Assembly: GCA_018373675.1 (NCBI GenBank)
Contig: JAHAGQ010000001.1
Span: forward strand, 62,001-126,000
DNA from: Collinsella sp.
Lineage (GTDB): Bacteria; Actinomycetota; Coriobacteriia; Coriobacteriales; Coriobacteriaceae
DNA length: 64,000 bases
Reading direction: 5' to 3'
In this document: in pieces, positions 52,526 through 60,115 of the stretch
Layout: every line of letters begins with the position of its first letter
How positions within the stretch are numbered: the stretch's first letter is position 1
Made by a program: the position numbers and the translations under genes
The notes under the pieces: model-generated
The model's input: the letters and a program-made list of their open reading frames with translations, nothing else
Databases searched by the model: none
What the model was told of the DNA's origin: nothing

Positions 52526-53568
52526 TGGATCCGAGCGTCTACATCCCCGCCTATCTGGAGCGAACCTATCTGGCGTCGCACCCCGAACTCACCGATGCAG
52601 CACGCGAGCTTGTCCATAACGACATTAGCGCGAATCCTCAAAAGTATGCGCAGTCCGAGCATGCCCAAGCGCTGCTGTCCTATGCCGGTGTTCATCGCCA
52701 CCTGCTCGACGAGCTCCATCGCATCGAGGACATGGGCAGCGACGAGGAGTTCGAGCAGACGCGCAATCGTCTGTTCGACGACATGCGCGATGAGCTGCTC
52801 AAGATCGTCCGCATCGATGCGCATGTCCTCGACGCACAGCTGCTCGCCATCATCTTGGCCGACACGCCCGTTGACGCCTGCCTGGGTGACCTGATGAAGC
52901 TCGAGGCGACCACGGCCGATTACCTGCAGCAAAGCGTGCCCGGGTTCGACATGGAAGCCCCGCACTACTGGGCCAATAATGTTTTGGCCGACGGTGTCAC
53001 TGCAGTAGATCTCACCGTGAGCGAGCCGGCTCTTATCGGGTGGCTTCACACACTCGAGGCCATCTCGCAGCTGTGCATGGCGAGCGCTCGTTACCGTGCT
53101 GCCGCCAACTACGCCCGCCGCGTCCTTAAGGCGGAAGGCTACCCCACCCGAGCCGCAGGCACCGTGTTGCTCGCCCTCGCTCGCCTGGAAGACCAGGACG
53201 GCTTTTTTGCCCTGGCTCACCAACTCGAGGAACAGGTGGGGGCTGATGCACTCGAGAACTCCCCCTGGTACCTGCTCGCCCGCACCATCCTCTTGTTCAA
53301 AACAAACAAGATGCGCCCGGCGACACGCGCGCTGCGTGAGTTTGCCAACCGTTGCGAGGGCGGCGCGTTCTTCTTGCTGAACCCCATGTACCAGACGCCG
53401 TACCTTCCCTGCCGACCCGAGCCGCGCGATCCCTGGGATCTTTCGCACCAGGCCGTTTGGGAAGCGGACGGTATTATCTCGGACACTCCCGACTTTGCCC
53501 CCTGGGCCAATGCCTGTGAAGACGTGTCACAGCTTGCCCAGGAATTTGCGCGCCGCTACGGTTTTTAG
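52525..53568 (+). CDS. Helical-repeat (TPR-like) cytoplasmic protein 2
   Basis: The start codon overlaps the previous stop (TAATG), which signals translational coupling. The 347-residue protein is again all helices, with TPR-like segments (SARYRAAANYARRVLKAEGYP, TVLLALARLEDQDGFFALAHQL, LARTILLFKTNKMRPATRALREF). A Tyr/Pro-rich end (NPMYQTPYLPCRPEPRDPWD) is distinctive. It shares its overall layout with the previous protein. I do not recognise a family. The murT-gatD gene begins 45 bp downstream. Confidence 0.7.
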   Translation: MDPSVYIPAYLERTYLASHPELTDAARELVHNDISANPQKYAQSEHAQALLSYAGVHRHLLDELHRIEDMGSDEEFEQTRNRLFDDMRDELLKIVRIDAHVLDAQLLAIILADTPVDACLGDLMKLEATTADYLQQSVPGFDMEAPHYWANNVLADGVTAVDLTVSEPALIGWLHTLEAISQLCMASARYRAAANYARRVLKAEGYPTRAAGTVLLALARLEDQDGFFALAHQLEEQVGADALENSPWYLLARTILLFKTNKMRPATRALREFANRCEGGAFFLLNPMYQTPYLPCRPEPRDPWDLSHQAVWEADGIISDTPDFAPWANACEDVSQLAQEFARRYGF

Positions 53569-53613
53569 TGACGCACTCGACCCGACCATGTCGTTTACGT
53601 TAGGAACGGTTTC

Positions 53614-55791
53614 ATGAACCTCCGCTCATCTCTCGCCTGTACCTCGAGCGATATCGCTCGCTGGGGACTGCGCTCTGTCCTCAAACGCCAGGGCGGCGTA
53701 CTCCCCGGCCGCATCGCCATGAAGATCGACCCCGAGCTGCTAAGCGACCTCGCCGGCCTTATCGACCGCAGCGTGGTGATCACCGGCACCAACGGTAAGA
53801 CCACCACCTCCAACCTCATCGCCGACGCCGTTGCCGCCAGCGGCGCCACCGTGGTATGCAACCGCGCCGGCAACAACATGGAGCCGGGCGTGGTGGGCGC
53901 TCTGCTCGAGGCCCGCGGCGGCCTTAAGCACACTGACAGCGGCAAGCGTGTGGGCGTTTTTGAATGCGATGAGCTCTACACCGTGCGCGTCCTGCCCAAG
54001 CTCAAGCCGACGTACTTCGTGCTGCTCAACCTGTTCCGCGACCAGCTGGATCGCTATGGCGAGATCGATCACACCCAGGAGGTCATCGCCCATGCGTTGG
54101 AGCTCTCTCCGGCAACAACGCTCATCTACAACGCAGACGACCCGCTGTGTGCCTCGATTGCCGCGCGCGTTCCCAATGCAAGCATCGCCTTTGGCATCGA
54201 CAGCGCCACCAACACCGAGTCCGACCGTATTAGCGACTCACGTTTTTGCTCAAAGTGCAACACGCCGCTGGAGTATGACTACGTGCAATACGGCCAGCTC
54301 GGCGCCTACCATTGCCCCTCGTGCGGCTGGGCCCGCCCTGCGCTTGTCCGTCGCGTGACGGACGTGAAGCTCGGCTGCGACGGCTACGGCTTCGACCTGG
54401 TCTTTGGATCTGCGCCCGACGCGGCTGCCGTACACATCGCCACACGCTACAACGGCCTGTACATGGTCTACAACGTTGCCGCCGCCTTCTTTGCCGCGCA
54501 CGAGTTGGGCGTGGATACGGCGCTTCTACAGCCTACGCTCGATGCCTACGTCCCCGCCGGCGGACGTATGGGGCGCTGGGATATCGCCGGCCGCACCGTC
54601 GAGGCCAACCTGGCTAAGAATCCCGTAGGCTTCGATCGACAAATCCAGTCCATCAAGACGACAGGCGGCAGACTCTGCGTTTTCTTCCTTAACGACAATG
54701 ACGCCGACGGACACGATGTATCGTGGATCTACGACGTCGACTTTGAGCGCATCGCCGACACGCCGGGTCTTGTCGCCTTTGCCGGAGGCACGCGCGCGCA
54801 CGACATGCAGGTGCGCCTCAAGTACGCCGGCATCGATGCCGCGATTATCTCGGACGTCGCGCAGGCAATTGGCGCCGTGGCAGACGAGGCCGCCGATGAC
54901 ACCTTCTACGCCGTCGCCAACTACACGGCCTTCCCGCCGCTGGTCAAGGAGCTCGACGGGCTGAAAGGCGCCACCGCCGATGCTGTTGCCGGGCGCGCCG
55001 TAGCCCGTGCCGACGGCAGCGCTCTTCCTGTCGGCATCGCGCCAGTCGAACTTTCGCACCCGCTGCGCATCGTCTACCTGTATCCCGATGCCCTTAACCT
55101 CTACGGCGACGGCGGCAATGTTATCGCGCTCGAGCGCCGCTGCGTCTGGCGCGGCATTCCCGTGCGCGTGGACGAGGTCCGTATGGGCGAAACGCTTGAT
55201 TTGACCGATGCCGATATCGTCATGATGGGTGGCGGCTCCGACCGCGACCAGCTAGCCGTGGCACACGAGCTGCTCGCCCAAAAAGACAAGGTCGCGGCCT
55301 ATGTTGAGGATGGCGGCTCGCTGCTTGCCATCTGTGGCAGCTATCAGCTGCTCGGCCGTTCGTACTATATGGGTGAGGATCGCATCGAGGGCCTGGGCGT
55401 CATTGCCGCCGAAACCGTACGTGGCTCCGATCGCCTGATCGGCAACGTAGCCGTCAAAACCGATCTGGCACCTGAGCCCTTTGTGGGATTCGAGAACCAT
55501 GGCGGCCGCACGCTTTTGGACGCCGATGCCACGCCGCTCGGAACGTCCGTCGTCGCGGGCACCGGCAACAACGGCGACGATGGCTTTGAGGGCCTGATCT
55601 ACAAGGGCGTCATCGGCACGTACCTGCATGGCCCGGCGCTGCCCAAGAACCCCGAGCTCGCCGACTGGCTGATCGCCCATGCCCTCGAGCACCGTGGCGA
55701 TGCACAGGCCGCCGCCCTGCTGCCGCTCAAGCCCCTCGACGACACCTACGAGCACGCCGCCCACGACGCCGCCATGAAGCTCCTCCCCTAG
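53614..55791 (+). CDS. murT-gatD: Fused MurT-GatD: lipid II isoglutaminyl synthase in one chain
   Basis: One 725-residue frame contains both subunits of the enzyme that amidates D-glutamate of lipid II. Residues of about 1-450 are MurT: the ATP loop GTNGKTTT (58-65), LLNLFRDQLDRYGEID and a zinc ribbon with Cys212, Cys215, Cys234 and Cys237, then a Mur ligase C-terminal domain (ANLAKNPVGFDR). From about residue 484 GatD begins (LRIVYLYPDALNLYGDGGNV). Its nucleophile is Cys574 in LLAICGSYQLLG and its His is 672 in TYLHGPALPKNPELADW. In Staphylococcus these are separate proteins. The reading frame is continuous through the linker. Confidence 0.92.
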   Translation: MNLRSSLACTSSDIARWGLRSVLKRQGGVLPGRIAMKIDPELLSDLAGLIDRSVVITGTNGKTTTSNLIADAVAASGATVVCNRAGNNMEPGVVGALLEARGGLKHTDSGKRVGVFECDELYTVRVLPKLKPTYFVLLNLFRDQLDRYGEIDHTQEVIAHALELSPATTLIYNADDPLCASIAARVPNASIAFGIDSATNTESDRISDSRFCSKCNTPLEYDYVQYGQLGAYHCPSCGWARPALVRRVTDVKLGCDGYGFDLVFGSAPDAAAVHIATRYNGLYMVYNVAAAFFAAHELGVDTALLQPTLDAYVPAGGRMGRWDIAGRTVEANLAKNPVGFDRQIQSIKTTGGRLCVFFLNDNDADGHDVSWIYDVDFERIADTPGLVAFAGGTRAHDMQVRLKYAGIDAAIISDVAQAIGAVADEAADDTFYAVANYTAFPPLVKELDGLKGATADAVAGRAVARADGSALPVGIAPVELSHPLRIVYLYPDALNLYGDGGNVIALERRCVWRGIPVRVDEVRMGETLDLTDADIVMMGGGSDRDQLAVAHELLAQKDKVAAYVEDGGSLLAICGSYQLLGRSYYMGEDRIEGLGVIAAETVRGSDRLIGNVAVKTDLAPEPFVGFENHGGRTLLDADATPLGTSVVAGTGNNGDDGFEGLIYKGVIGTYLHGPALPKNPELADWLIAHALEHRGDAQAAALLPLKPLDDTYEHAAHDAAMKLLP

Positions 55792-55798
55792 CACCTCA

Positions 55799-55835
55799 CC
55801 ACCACAAAGGGGACAGGTACCTTTGTGGTGGTTTT
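55799..55835 (+). terminator. murT-gatD terminator
   Basis: CCACCACAAAGG (55799-55810) pairs with CCTTTGTGGTGG (55820-55831). TTTT follows. A second copy of CTTTGTGGTGGTTTT lies at about 56020. Confidence 0.85.
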
Positions 55836-55853
55836 GACCCGTCCCAGCGGTTT

Positions 55854-55990
55854 GTCTCAATCTGTAACATCTAGACCGTTAAAAGTCGTCTTACTGTTAC
55901 AGAATGAGATGTTCGTCCCGACGCCTGCCTTTTGTCTCAATCTGTAACAGATAGAGCCGATTTGCCCGCCCAGATGTTACAGATTGAGAT
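55854..55990. repeat. Two tandem palindromic units, TCTCAATCTGTAACA
   Basis: Unit 1 has GTCTCAATCTGTAACA at 55854 and its near-complement TGTTACAGAATGAGAT ending at 55910. Unit 2 has the same left arm at 55934 and a perfect arm TGTTACAGATTGAGAT ending at 55990. The units are 80 bp apart and the loops differ. They lie between the murT-gatD terminator and the tRNA. They look like a mobile intergenic palindrome family. Confidence 0.75.
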
Positions 55991-56050
55991 ATTTGAAAAT
56001 CGGAATAGAAGCCTACTCCTTTGTGGTGGTTTTTCAGTTTGCCAACGATA

Positions 56051-56079
56051 TGTGAACGGCTAAAAAAGTCTGCTATACT
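56051..56079 (+). promoter_or_regulatory. tRNA promoter with extended -10
   Basis: TGCTATACT (56071-56079) is an extended -10 element 11 bp before the tRNA. A weak -35 (TGTGAA) lies 17 bp upstream. Confidence 0.5.
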
Positions 56080-56089
56080 CTTTCCCGCT

Positions 56090-56166
56090 GTCCCCATCGT
56101 CTAGCGGCCAAGGACGCCACCCTTTCAAGGTGGATATCGCGGGTTCGAATCCCGCTGGGGGCACCA
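56090..56166 (+). tRNA. tRNA-Glu (UUC)
   Basis: GTCCCCA (56090-56096) pairs with TGGGGGC (56156-56162). The anticodon stem is CCACC/GGTGG with the loop CTTTCAA and the anticodon TTC at 56124-56126. The T-loop GGTTCGAATCC is standard, and CCA is encoded at 56164-56166. The 3' half, from the anticodon on, also encodes (antisense) the last codons of the neighbouring recombinase, which marks it as the attachment site of the element to the right. Confidence 0.95.
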
Positions 56167-56170
56167 TTTG
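56124..56170. other. Probable left attachment site (attL) of the prophage-like element
   Basis: The recombinase frame enters the tRNA at its 3' end and terminates with TGA exactly on the anticodon loop (56127-56125). The element must therefore carry the 3' part of the tRNA to restore it on insertion. The crossover should lie in or next to this segment. The matching attR would be right of the window, so it cannot be seen here. Confidence 0.6.
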
Positions 56171-57564
56171 CATTTTGTACGAACCCGTTGGACGTCAAGT
56201 CTGGCGGGTTCGTTGTTTTCCACGTCGTAGTTCAGCGTCACTATGCACTCTTCGTCGCTCACGCTCACCTGGTAGACGAACGCCTTCAGCAGCGTCGCGT
56301 CATCCAGGGCGGAGCCGCATTGCAGGAAGTCAGCCAGCCGCTCGGGGTCTATCTGATCGTCCCTGATCGCCTCAAGGTCGAGCTTGGCGCGGTCGCGCTG
56401 ATGCTCAAGCTCCGCTATGCGCTCCTTCGCGCCCGGGGCGATTATGCCCTGTTCGATGGCGTTCAGGATGTTCTTCAGGCCGCGCTCGGCGGCCGAGAGC
56501 GATTGGGCGGCCTGCTTGCGCCTCGCCGCCACCTCTGCCCCGTCCGAGCTTTCCGCCACCATGCGGGCTATCCTCAAGGCCTCCTCGCGGTCTTGCAGAA
56601 GAGCCCGCAGCGCCTTGACGATCTCGCCCTCAAGCTCCTCGCGCCTCACGGGCCTCACGCAGCCGTCATGGCAGCGGTAGTACTCGTATTTCACGTTCTT
56701 GCGCCCGCGCCCGCTCACGCCTTGCAGGTTGCGCCCGCAGCCCGCGCAGATCGCCTTGCCGGAAAGGGCGAAGTCGCCCCAGCTCTCCGCGCTGCGCTCC
56801 TTGGCCGCGCGTATGCCCTGTGCCTCCATGAACGTCACCTCGTCGATAATCGCGGGCATGCCGCCCTCTTTGACAACGCCGCCCCACTCGTAGCGCCCCG
56901 TGTACTTCCGGTTCTTCACCATCCGCTCGACCATCGAGTAGCCGCACGGGTTTCCCTGCGAGGTCTTGACCCCGCGTGCCGCGAAGTCGCGCGCTATCGA
57001 GTTGGTGGTCTCCTTTGCTATGCGCCGCTTGAACGCCTCGCGCACGAAAGCGGCCTCGTCCTCGTTGATCACGTACTCGTCGGCCTCGTTGCTGGCGTAG
57101 CCGAACACGCGCACGCCGTTGGTCTTGCACTTGAGCGCGTTGCCCTCCATGCCGCGCCTCGTGCGGATCGCGGTCTTCTTCGACTCGCACGCGGCGAGGC
57201 CTTCGAGCAGCTTCTCGTAGATGATGCCTTCCGGGCTGTCCGGTATCTGCTCAAGCGCCGAGACGAGCTTCACGCCGTGCTGGGCAAGCTCGCGCTTGTA
57301 TATGGGCGCGTCGTACTCCCCACGGCTGAAGCGATCCATCATATAGACCAGAACTATGTCGCTCTCGCCCGCGTTCGCGACCATGCGCTGGAACTCGGGG
57401 CGGTCGTCGGTGCGACCGCTTATGGCATAGTCGCAGTATTCCGCCACGATGGCGTACCTCTCGCGCTGGCACCACTGGCGGCAGATGCGCAGCTGGTCGT
57501 CGATAGAGGCCTCGCGCTGCTTATTGCACGAAAAGCGGGCGTATATCACCGCAGTTTTTGGCAT
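56125..57564 (-). CDS. Large serine recombinase (integrase)
   Basis: This 479-residue protein has the resolvase catalytic domain (AVIYARFSCNKQREASIDDQL with nucleophile Ser12, EYCDYAISGRTDDRPEFQRM, MMDRFSRGEYD). The recombinase domain follows (VFGYASNEADEYVINEDEAAFVREAF, YSMVERMVKNRKYTGRYEWGG), then a zinc ribbon (CAGCGRNLQG...CHDGCVRP) and a coiled coil. The last 13 residues (WCPQRDSNPRYPP) are encoded by the tRNA-Glu gene read backwards. Thus the natural end of the protein is set by the insertion site. It lies first in the element and reads towards the tRNA, as integrases do. Confidence 0.93.
   Translation of the reverse strand: MPKTAVIYARFSCNKQREASIDDQLRICRQWCQRERYAIVAEYCDYAISGRTDDRPEFQRMVANAGESDIVLVYMMDRFSRGEYDAPIYKRELAQHGVKLVSALEQIPDSPEGIIYEKLLEGLAACESKKTAIRTRRGMEGNALKCKTNGVRVFGYASNEADEYVINEDEAAFVREAFKRRIAKETTNSIARDFAARGVKTSQGNPCGYSMVERMVKNRKYTGRYEWGGVVKEGGMPAIIDEVTFMEAQGIRAAKERSAESWGDFALSGKAICAGCGRNLQGVSGRGRKNVKYEYYRCHDGCVRPVRREELEGEIVKALRALLQDREEALRIARMVAESSDGAEVAARRKQAAQSLSAAERGLKNILNAIEQGIIAPGAKERIAELEHQRDRAKLDLEAIRDDQIDPERLADFLQCGSALDDATLLKAFVYQVSVSDEECIVTLNYDVENNEPARLDVQRVRTKCKWCPQRDSNPRYPP
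56179..56218 (+). terminator. Terminator after the tRNA
   Basis: ACGAACCCG (56179-56187) and CGGGTTCGT (56205-56213) form a perfect 9-bp stem followed by TGTTTTC. The hairpin lies inside the antisense 3' end of the recombinase gene. Confidence 0.6.
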
Positions 57565-57654
57565 AATTGGAAACGGCCTCCTTTCAGAGGTTCTTTAGGA
57601 AAGTCCCGCGGGCAGCGTTGCAGCGCTATGACCCCGTGGGGCTTCTTCTTTTTT

Positions 57655-57936
57655 CTAGCGGTAGAGAACGGTGAAGCTGTAGAGGATCATGTCCGTGTCG
57701 CGCGAGTTGGCGCACGCAGACATCTTCACGTCAACGACCCGACAACCGCTTTCCTGCACGCGTGCCAATGCGCCGTCCAGGCGCTCGGTTACCTTGTCCT
57801 CGAACTGCGTGCCCGTGGAGAACACGGCCTTGCCAGCCACCTGGAACACGAGCGCGTGAAGCTTGCCGTCGTTGACGATGAAGCCCTCCGCATCGCTCGC
57901 CATCTTCTTTGCGGCGCTTTTGTTGAACATCCCCAT
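57655..57936 (-). CDS. Small phage protein of unknown role
   Basis: The 93-residue product starts at ATG 57936 behind AAGGAG, 2 bp after the repressor stop. It reads SAAKKMASDAEGFIVNDGKLHALVFQ and then a beta-rich domain. I do not recognise it. It is co-transcribed with the repressor and is thus expressed in the integrated state. Lysogeny-associated accessory roles such as superinfection immunity are only a guess. Confidence 0.65.
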   Translation of the reverse strand: MGMFNKSAAKKMASDAEGFIVNDGKLHALVFQVAGKAVFSTGTQFEDKVTERLDGALARVQESGCRVVDVKMSACANSRDTDMILYSFTVLYR

Positions 57937-57938
57937 AG

Positions 57939-58169
57939 CTACTCCTTACCTTTACGCTGGCTCTCGACTTCGTGCCAGTACCACGTTCCCAATAACTCAT
58001 CGACCGAACATCCGTAGAACTCGGCAAGCTTTATGAGCTTCGACGAGTTGATCTCGCGCTGGCCGCTTTCCATCATTGAGTAAGCCGGTACGCCGATACC
58101 GAGCACTTCAGCCACCTCAGGCTGTTTCTTGCCATATTTAAGCCGCGTTTCTTTAAGACGTGTGCCCAC
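57939..58169 (-). CDS. CI-like XRE repressor
   Basis: This 76-residue protein starts at GTG 58169 behind GGAGGACAC. One helix-turn-helix domain fills it (RLKETRLKYGKKQPEVAEVLGIGVPAYSMMESGQREI, then YGCSVDELLG). It is divergent from a second XRE gene at 58302, and three operator dyads lie between them. This is the common lysogeny-switch arrangement. It lacks the peptidase domain of LexA-cleaved repressors. Confidence 0.85.
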   Translation of the reverse strand: MGTRLKETRLKYGKKQPEVAEVLGIGVPAYSMMESGQREINSSKLIKLAEFYGCSVDELLGTWYWHEVESQRKGKE

Positions 58170-58208
58170 CGTGTCCTCCTTACTCCATGGGCATATTGTA
58201 CAAAAAAC

Positions 58209-58223
58209 TTTACAGATAGTGAA
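58209..58223. promoter_or_regulatory. Prophage operator O1 (TTTAC-AGATA-GTGAA)
   Basis: An imperfect copy of TTCAC-N5-GTGAA, next to the repressor gene. It overlaps the leftward promoter region. Confidence 0.65.
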
Positions 58224-58231
58224 TTATCTAC

Positions 58232-58260
58232 TTGCAAAAAGTCCTATGTTCTTCTATATT
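58232..58260 (+). promoter_or_regulatory. Early rightward promoter of the element
   Basis: TTGCAA (58232-58237) and TATATT (58255-58260) are 17 bp apart. Operator O2 starts at the last two bases of the -10, so repressor binding would block it. Confidence 0.7.
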
Positions 58261-58273
58261 CACTAATTGTGAA
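58259..58273. promoter_or_regulatory. Prophage operator O2 (TTCAC-TAATT-GTGAA)
   Basis: A perfect dyad with a five-base spacer over the start region of the early promoter. Confidence 0.75.
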
Positions 58274-58274
58274 G

Positions 58275-58289
58275 TTCACAGATAGTGAA
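58275..58289. promoter_or_regulatory. Prophage operator O3 (TTCAC-AGATA-GTGAA)
   Basis: A perfect dyad 16 bp from O2, counted centre to centre, with the same spacer sequence as O1. It lies just upstream of the second XRE gene. Confidence 0.75.
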
Positions 58290-58301
58290 GTTGAGGTGCT
58301 A

Positions 58302-58508
58302 ATGAACCCAATCGCAAGTGAACGCGTCCGCATTGGCCTGAGCCAGGAGGGCCTAGCAAGCAAGCTCGATCTGAAGAGCCGTGCAACTATTGCCGCATAC
58401 GAGAGCGGTGGCGAAATCCCCAGCTCGAAGCTCATTGCCATGACGCGCCTATTCCACTGCTCGGCAGACTACCTGCTTGGGCTGACGGAAAACAGGACGG
58501 TGGCCTAA
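58302..58508 (+). CDS. Cro-like XRE regulator
   Basis: The ATG at 58302 (MNPIASERVR) follows GAGGTG and gives 68 residues. It is a single helix-turn-helix (RIGLSQEGLASKLDLKSRATIAAYESG, then FHCSADYLLGL). Placed as the first early gene opposite the CI-like repressor, it fits a Cro role. An upstream frame to 58269 would start inside operators O2-O3 and is unlikely. Confidence 0.82.
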   Translation: MNPIASERVRIGLSQEGLASKLDLKSRATIAAYESGGEIPSSKLIAMTRLFHCSADYLLGLTENRTVA

Positions 58509-58639
58509 TGCCAGACGATTCCAAGCGAAATCAAGAGAACGAGCCCAAGACCGCCCGTGAGGTCGCTTTCGACACCATGTGCTCGACGATCAAGCAGGCG
58601 TACCGCGAATGGGAGAAAGGAGAGAAGAAGACGGCATGA
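58508..58639 (+). CDS. Very small phage ORF (43 residues)
   Basis: The ATG overlaps the preceding TAA (TAATG), and its TGA overlaps the next ATG (ATGA). The product (TAREVAFDTMCSTIKQAYRE, charged ends) is one amphipathic helix region. The double overlap argues strongly that it is translated. The function is unknown. Confidence 0.6.
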   Translation: MPDDSKRNQENEPKTAREVAFDTMCSTIKQAYREWEKGEKKTA

Positions 58640-59010
58640 GGCAATGGTCTACACGTGAACTTCGTTACCTCGAAGAGCACGCAGGCGAAGGTGCGGCGGC
58701 TATTGCCAAGGCCCTGGGGCGATCGGTTGATTCGGTCGAGTGGCAGGCGCGGAAGTGCGGCATCTCGCTGCGCAAGCGCAGGCAGTGCCCCCATTGCGGG
58801 CAGTGGACGTTTCGACCGCTCAACCGCATCAACGGCTGGTGCATCGAGTGCACGAAGGAGCTTCACATGGCAGACCTGGCAGAACAAGCGGAGGCCATGA
58901 AGGAAGAAGCCTCAAGGGAGATCAGGAACAACCGCACGCGCCAGTGCTTCTACAGCGCGAAAAGCCGGGCTAAGAAAAAGAAAAATAGCCACGGAAAAAG
59001 CCACGGTTAA
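58636..59010 (+). CDS. HTH/zinc-ribbon phage protein
   Basis: This 124-residue protein begins with a Myb/SANT-like helix-turn-helix (WSTRELRYLEEHAGEGAAAIAKALGRSVDSVEWQARKCGI). It continues with a zinc ribbon (CPHCGQWTF...CIECTKE) and a basic tail. It is probably a DNA-binding phage protein. It starts at an ATGA overlap with the small gene before it. Confidence 0.75.
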   Translation: MRQWSTRELRYLEEHAGEGAAAIAKALGRSVDSVEWQARKCGISLRKRRQCPHCGQWTFRPLNRINGWCIECTKELHMADLAEQAEAMKEEASREIRNNRTRQCFYSAKSRAKKKKNSHGKSHG

Positions 59011-59044
59011 CCTGACCTGCGAAAACACCGAAAGGAGAACGGAA

Positions 59045-59329
59045 ATGCAGACAAAAAAGAAAGCGAGCGCCCCCAGCTTCCACACATCGGGCACCCGCTA
59101 CGTAGCCGCCTCGAAAGAGGCTGCGACCATCATACCATTCGAGGGCAAGCGCCCGACGGCACAGGAGCAGCTTGAGCGCTCCCAGTTCAAGGCGGGCGTC
59201 ATGGTCGGCTTCCTCGCGGCCCTCATGATCTTCCTCGCCGTGCTCTGGCTCTGGGTCATCCCCACGATGGACCAGGCCGTTGCCGACGCCCAGCGAGCCG
59301 TGGGCAGCATGGCGGTGCTCAATGCGTAA
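59045..59329 (+). CDS. Single-helix phage membrane protein
   Basis: The 94-residue product has a soluble N-terminal half rich in charged residues. One clear membrane helix follows at about residues 50-72 (VMVGFLAALMIFLAVLWLWV), then a short outer tail. GAAAGGAG precedes the ATG. Nothing else is recognisable. It overlaps the next gene by 8 bp. Confidence 0.65.
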   Translation: MQTKKKASAPSFHTSGTRYVAASKEAATIIPFEGKRPTAQEQLERSQFKAGVMVGFLAALMIFLAVLWLWVIPTMDQAVADAQRAVGSMAVLNA

Positions 59330-59657
59330 CGACGAGAGATACCGCCCCAAACCCCAGAGCAACCAGCTTGAGATCTTCGGCCTGGGCATGGCTGGCGAGC
59401 AGGACGTTGCCGAGGCCAAGAAGTGGATCGAGGCCAACCCCGAGGCGTGGCAGTTCATGCTCTCCAACGCCCGCCGCCTCAAGGAGAAGGGCTACGTGTC
59501 GATCAACTACCTGGTGAACATGGTGCGCAACGAGCTGCACGTTGGCTGCAAGAACGGCATAGCCCCCGCCCTGGCCCGCATCATGGAGGCGCGATACCCG
59601 GAGCTGCGCGGAGCCTTCAACAAGCACCGCAGCCAGAGCGATGGGTTTTCCGAATGA
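59322..59657 (+). CDS. Phage protein of unknown function
   Basis: This 111-residue protein has no assigned domain: AEAKKWIEANPEAWQFMLSNARRLKEKGYVSINYLVNMVRNELHV is a helical core found in several small phage proteins near RusA genes. Its ATG (59322) lies inside the previous gene and its stop overlaps the RusA start, so it is translationally coupled on both sides. Confidence 0.65.
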   Translation: MRNDERYRPKPQSNQLEIFGLGMAGEQDVAEAKKWIEANPEAWQFMLSNARRLKEKGYVSINYLVNMVRNELHVGCKNGIAPALARIMEARYPELRGAFNKHRSQSDGFSE

Positions 59658-60115
59658 GCTGGCGGCGAACCCTTGCGGCAACGGCGCACATCACCATGCA
59701 TCCCGCCCAGCTTGTCGGAAAGCAGCGCCCCATGACCGACTACCGCAACCACCGCACCTACACGCCGACCAAGACGCTCAAGGCCGAGAAGGCCATCAAG
59801 GACGCGTTCCGCGCGGCATACGGCGAGACCTTCGCCAACCACGACGGCCCGGTTGTGATGCGGATCTCGACCACCAGGCCGCTCGCGAAGAGCAACCCGA
59901 AGTACTGGGAGGGCCGCGCCGACCTCGGCAAGCCCGACTGGGACAACCTCGGCAAGCTCGCCTGCGACGCGCTCAACGGGATCGCCTTCAAGGACGATTC
60001 GCAGGTCGACATGGGAGCCGTCACCAAGCGCCCGAGGTCGCCATACGGCACCAAACCACGCATAGACATCTACATCGAGTACTTCGTCGAGGAGTACGTA
60101 AAGGAGAAGAAATGA
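59654..60115 (+). CDS. RusA-like Holliday junction resolvase
   Basis: This 153-residue protein contains the RusA signature: MRISTTRPLAKSNPKYWEGR, KPDWDNLGKLACDALNGIAFKDDSQV (the conserved Asp residues that bind metal) and a basic Arg/Lys end. It resolves branched DNA in phage replication and recombination. It starts at a 4-base overlap (ATGA) with the previous gene, and its stop overlaps the next ATG. Confidence 0.88.
   Translation: MSWRRTLAATAHITMHPAQLVGKQRPMTDYRNHRTYTPTKTLKAEKAIKDAFRAAYGETFANHDGPVVMRISTTRPLAKSNPKYWEGRADLGKPDWDNLGKLACDALNGIAFKDDSQVDMGAVTKRPRSPYGTKPRIDIYIEYFVEEYVKEKK

Noticed and set aside
55854..55990. CRISPR array in the repeated intergenic sequence.
   Set aside because: Only two units exist, each an inverted repeat, and no cas gene is near.
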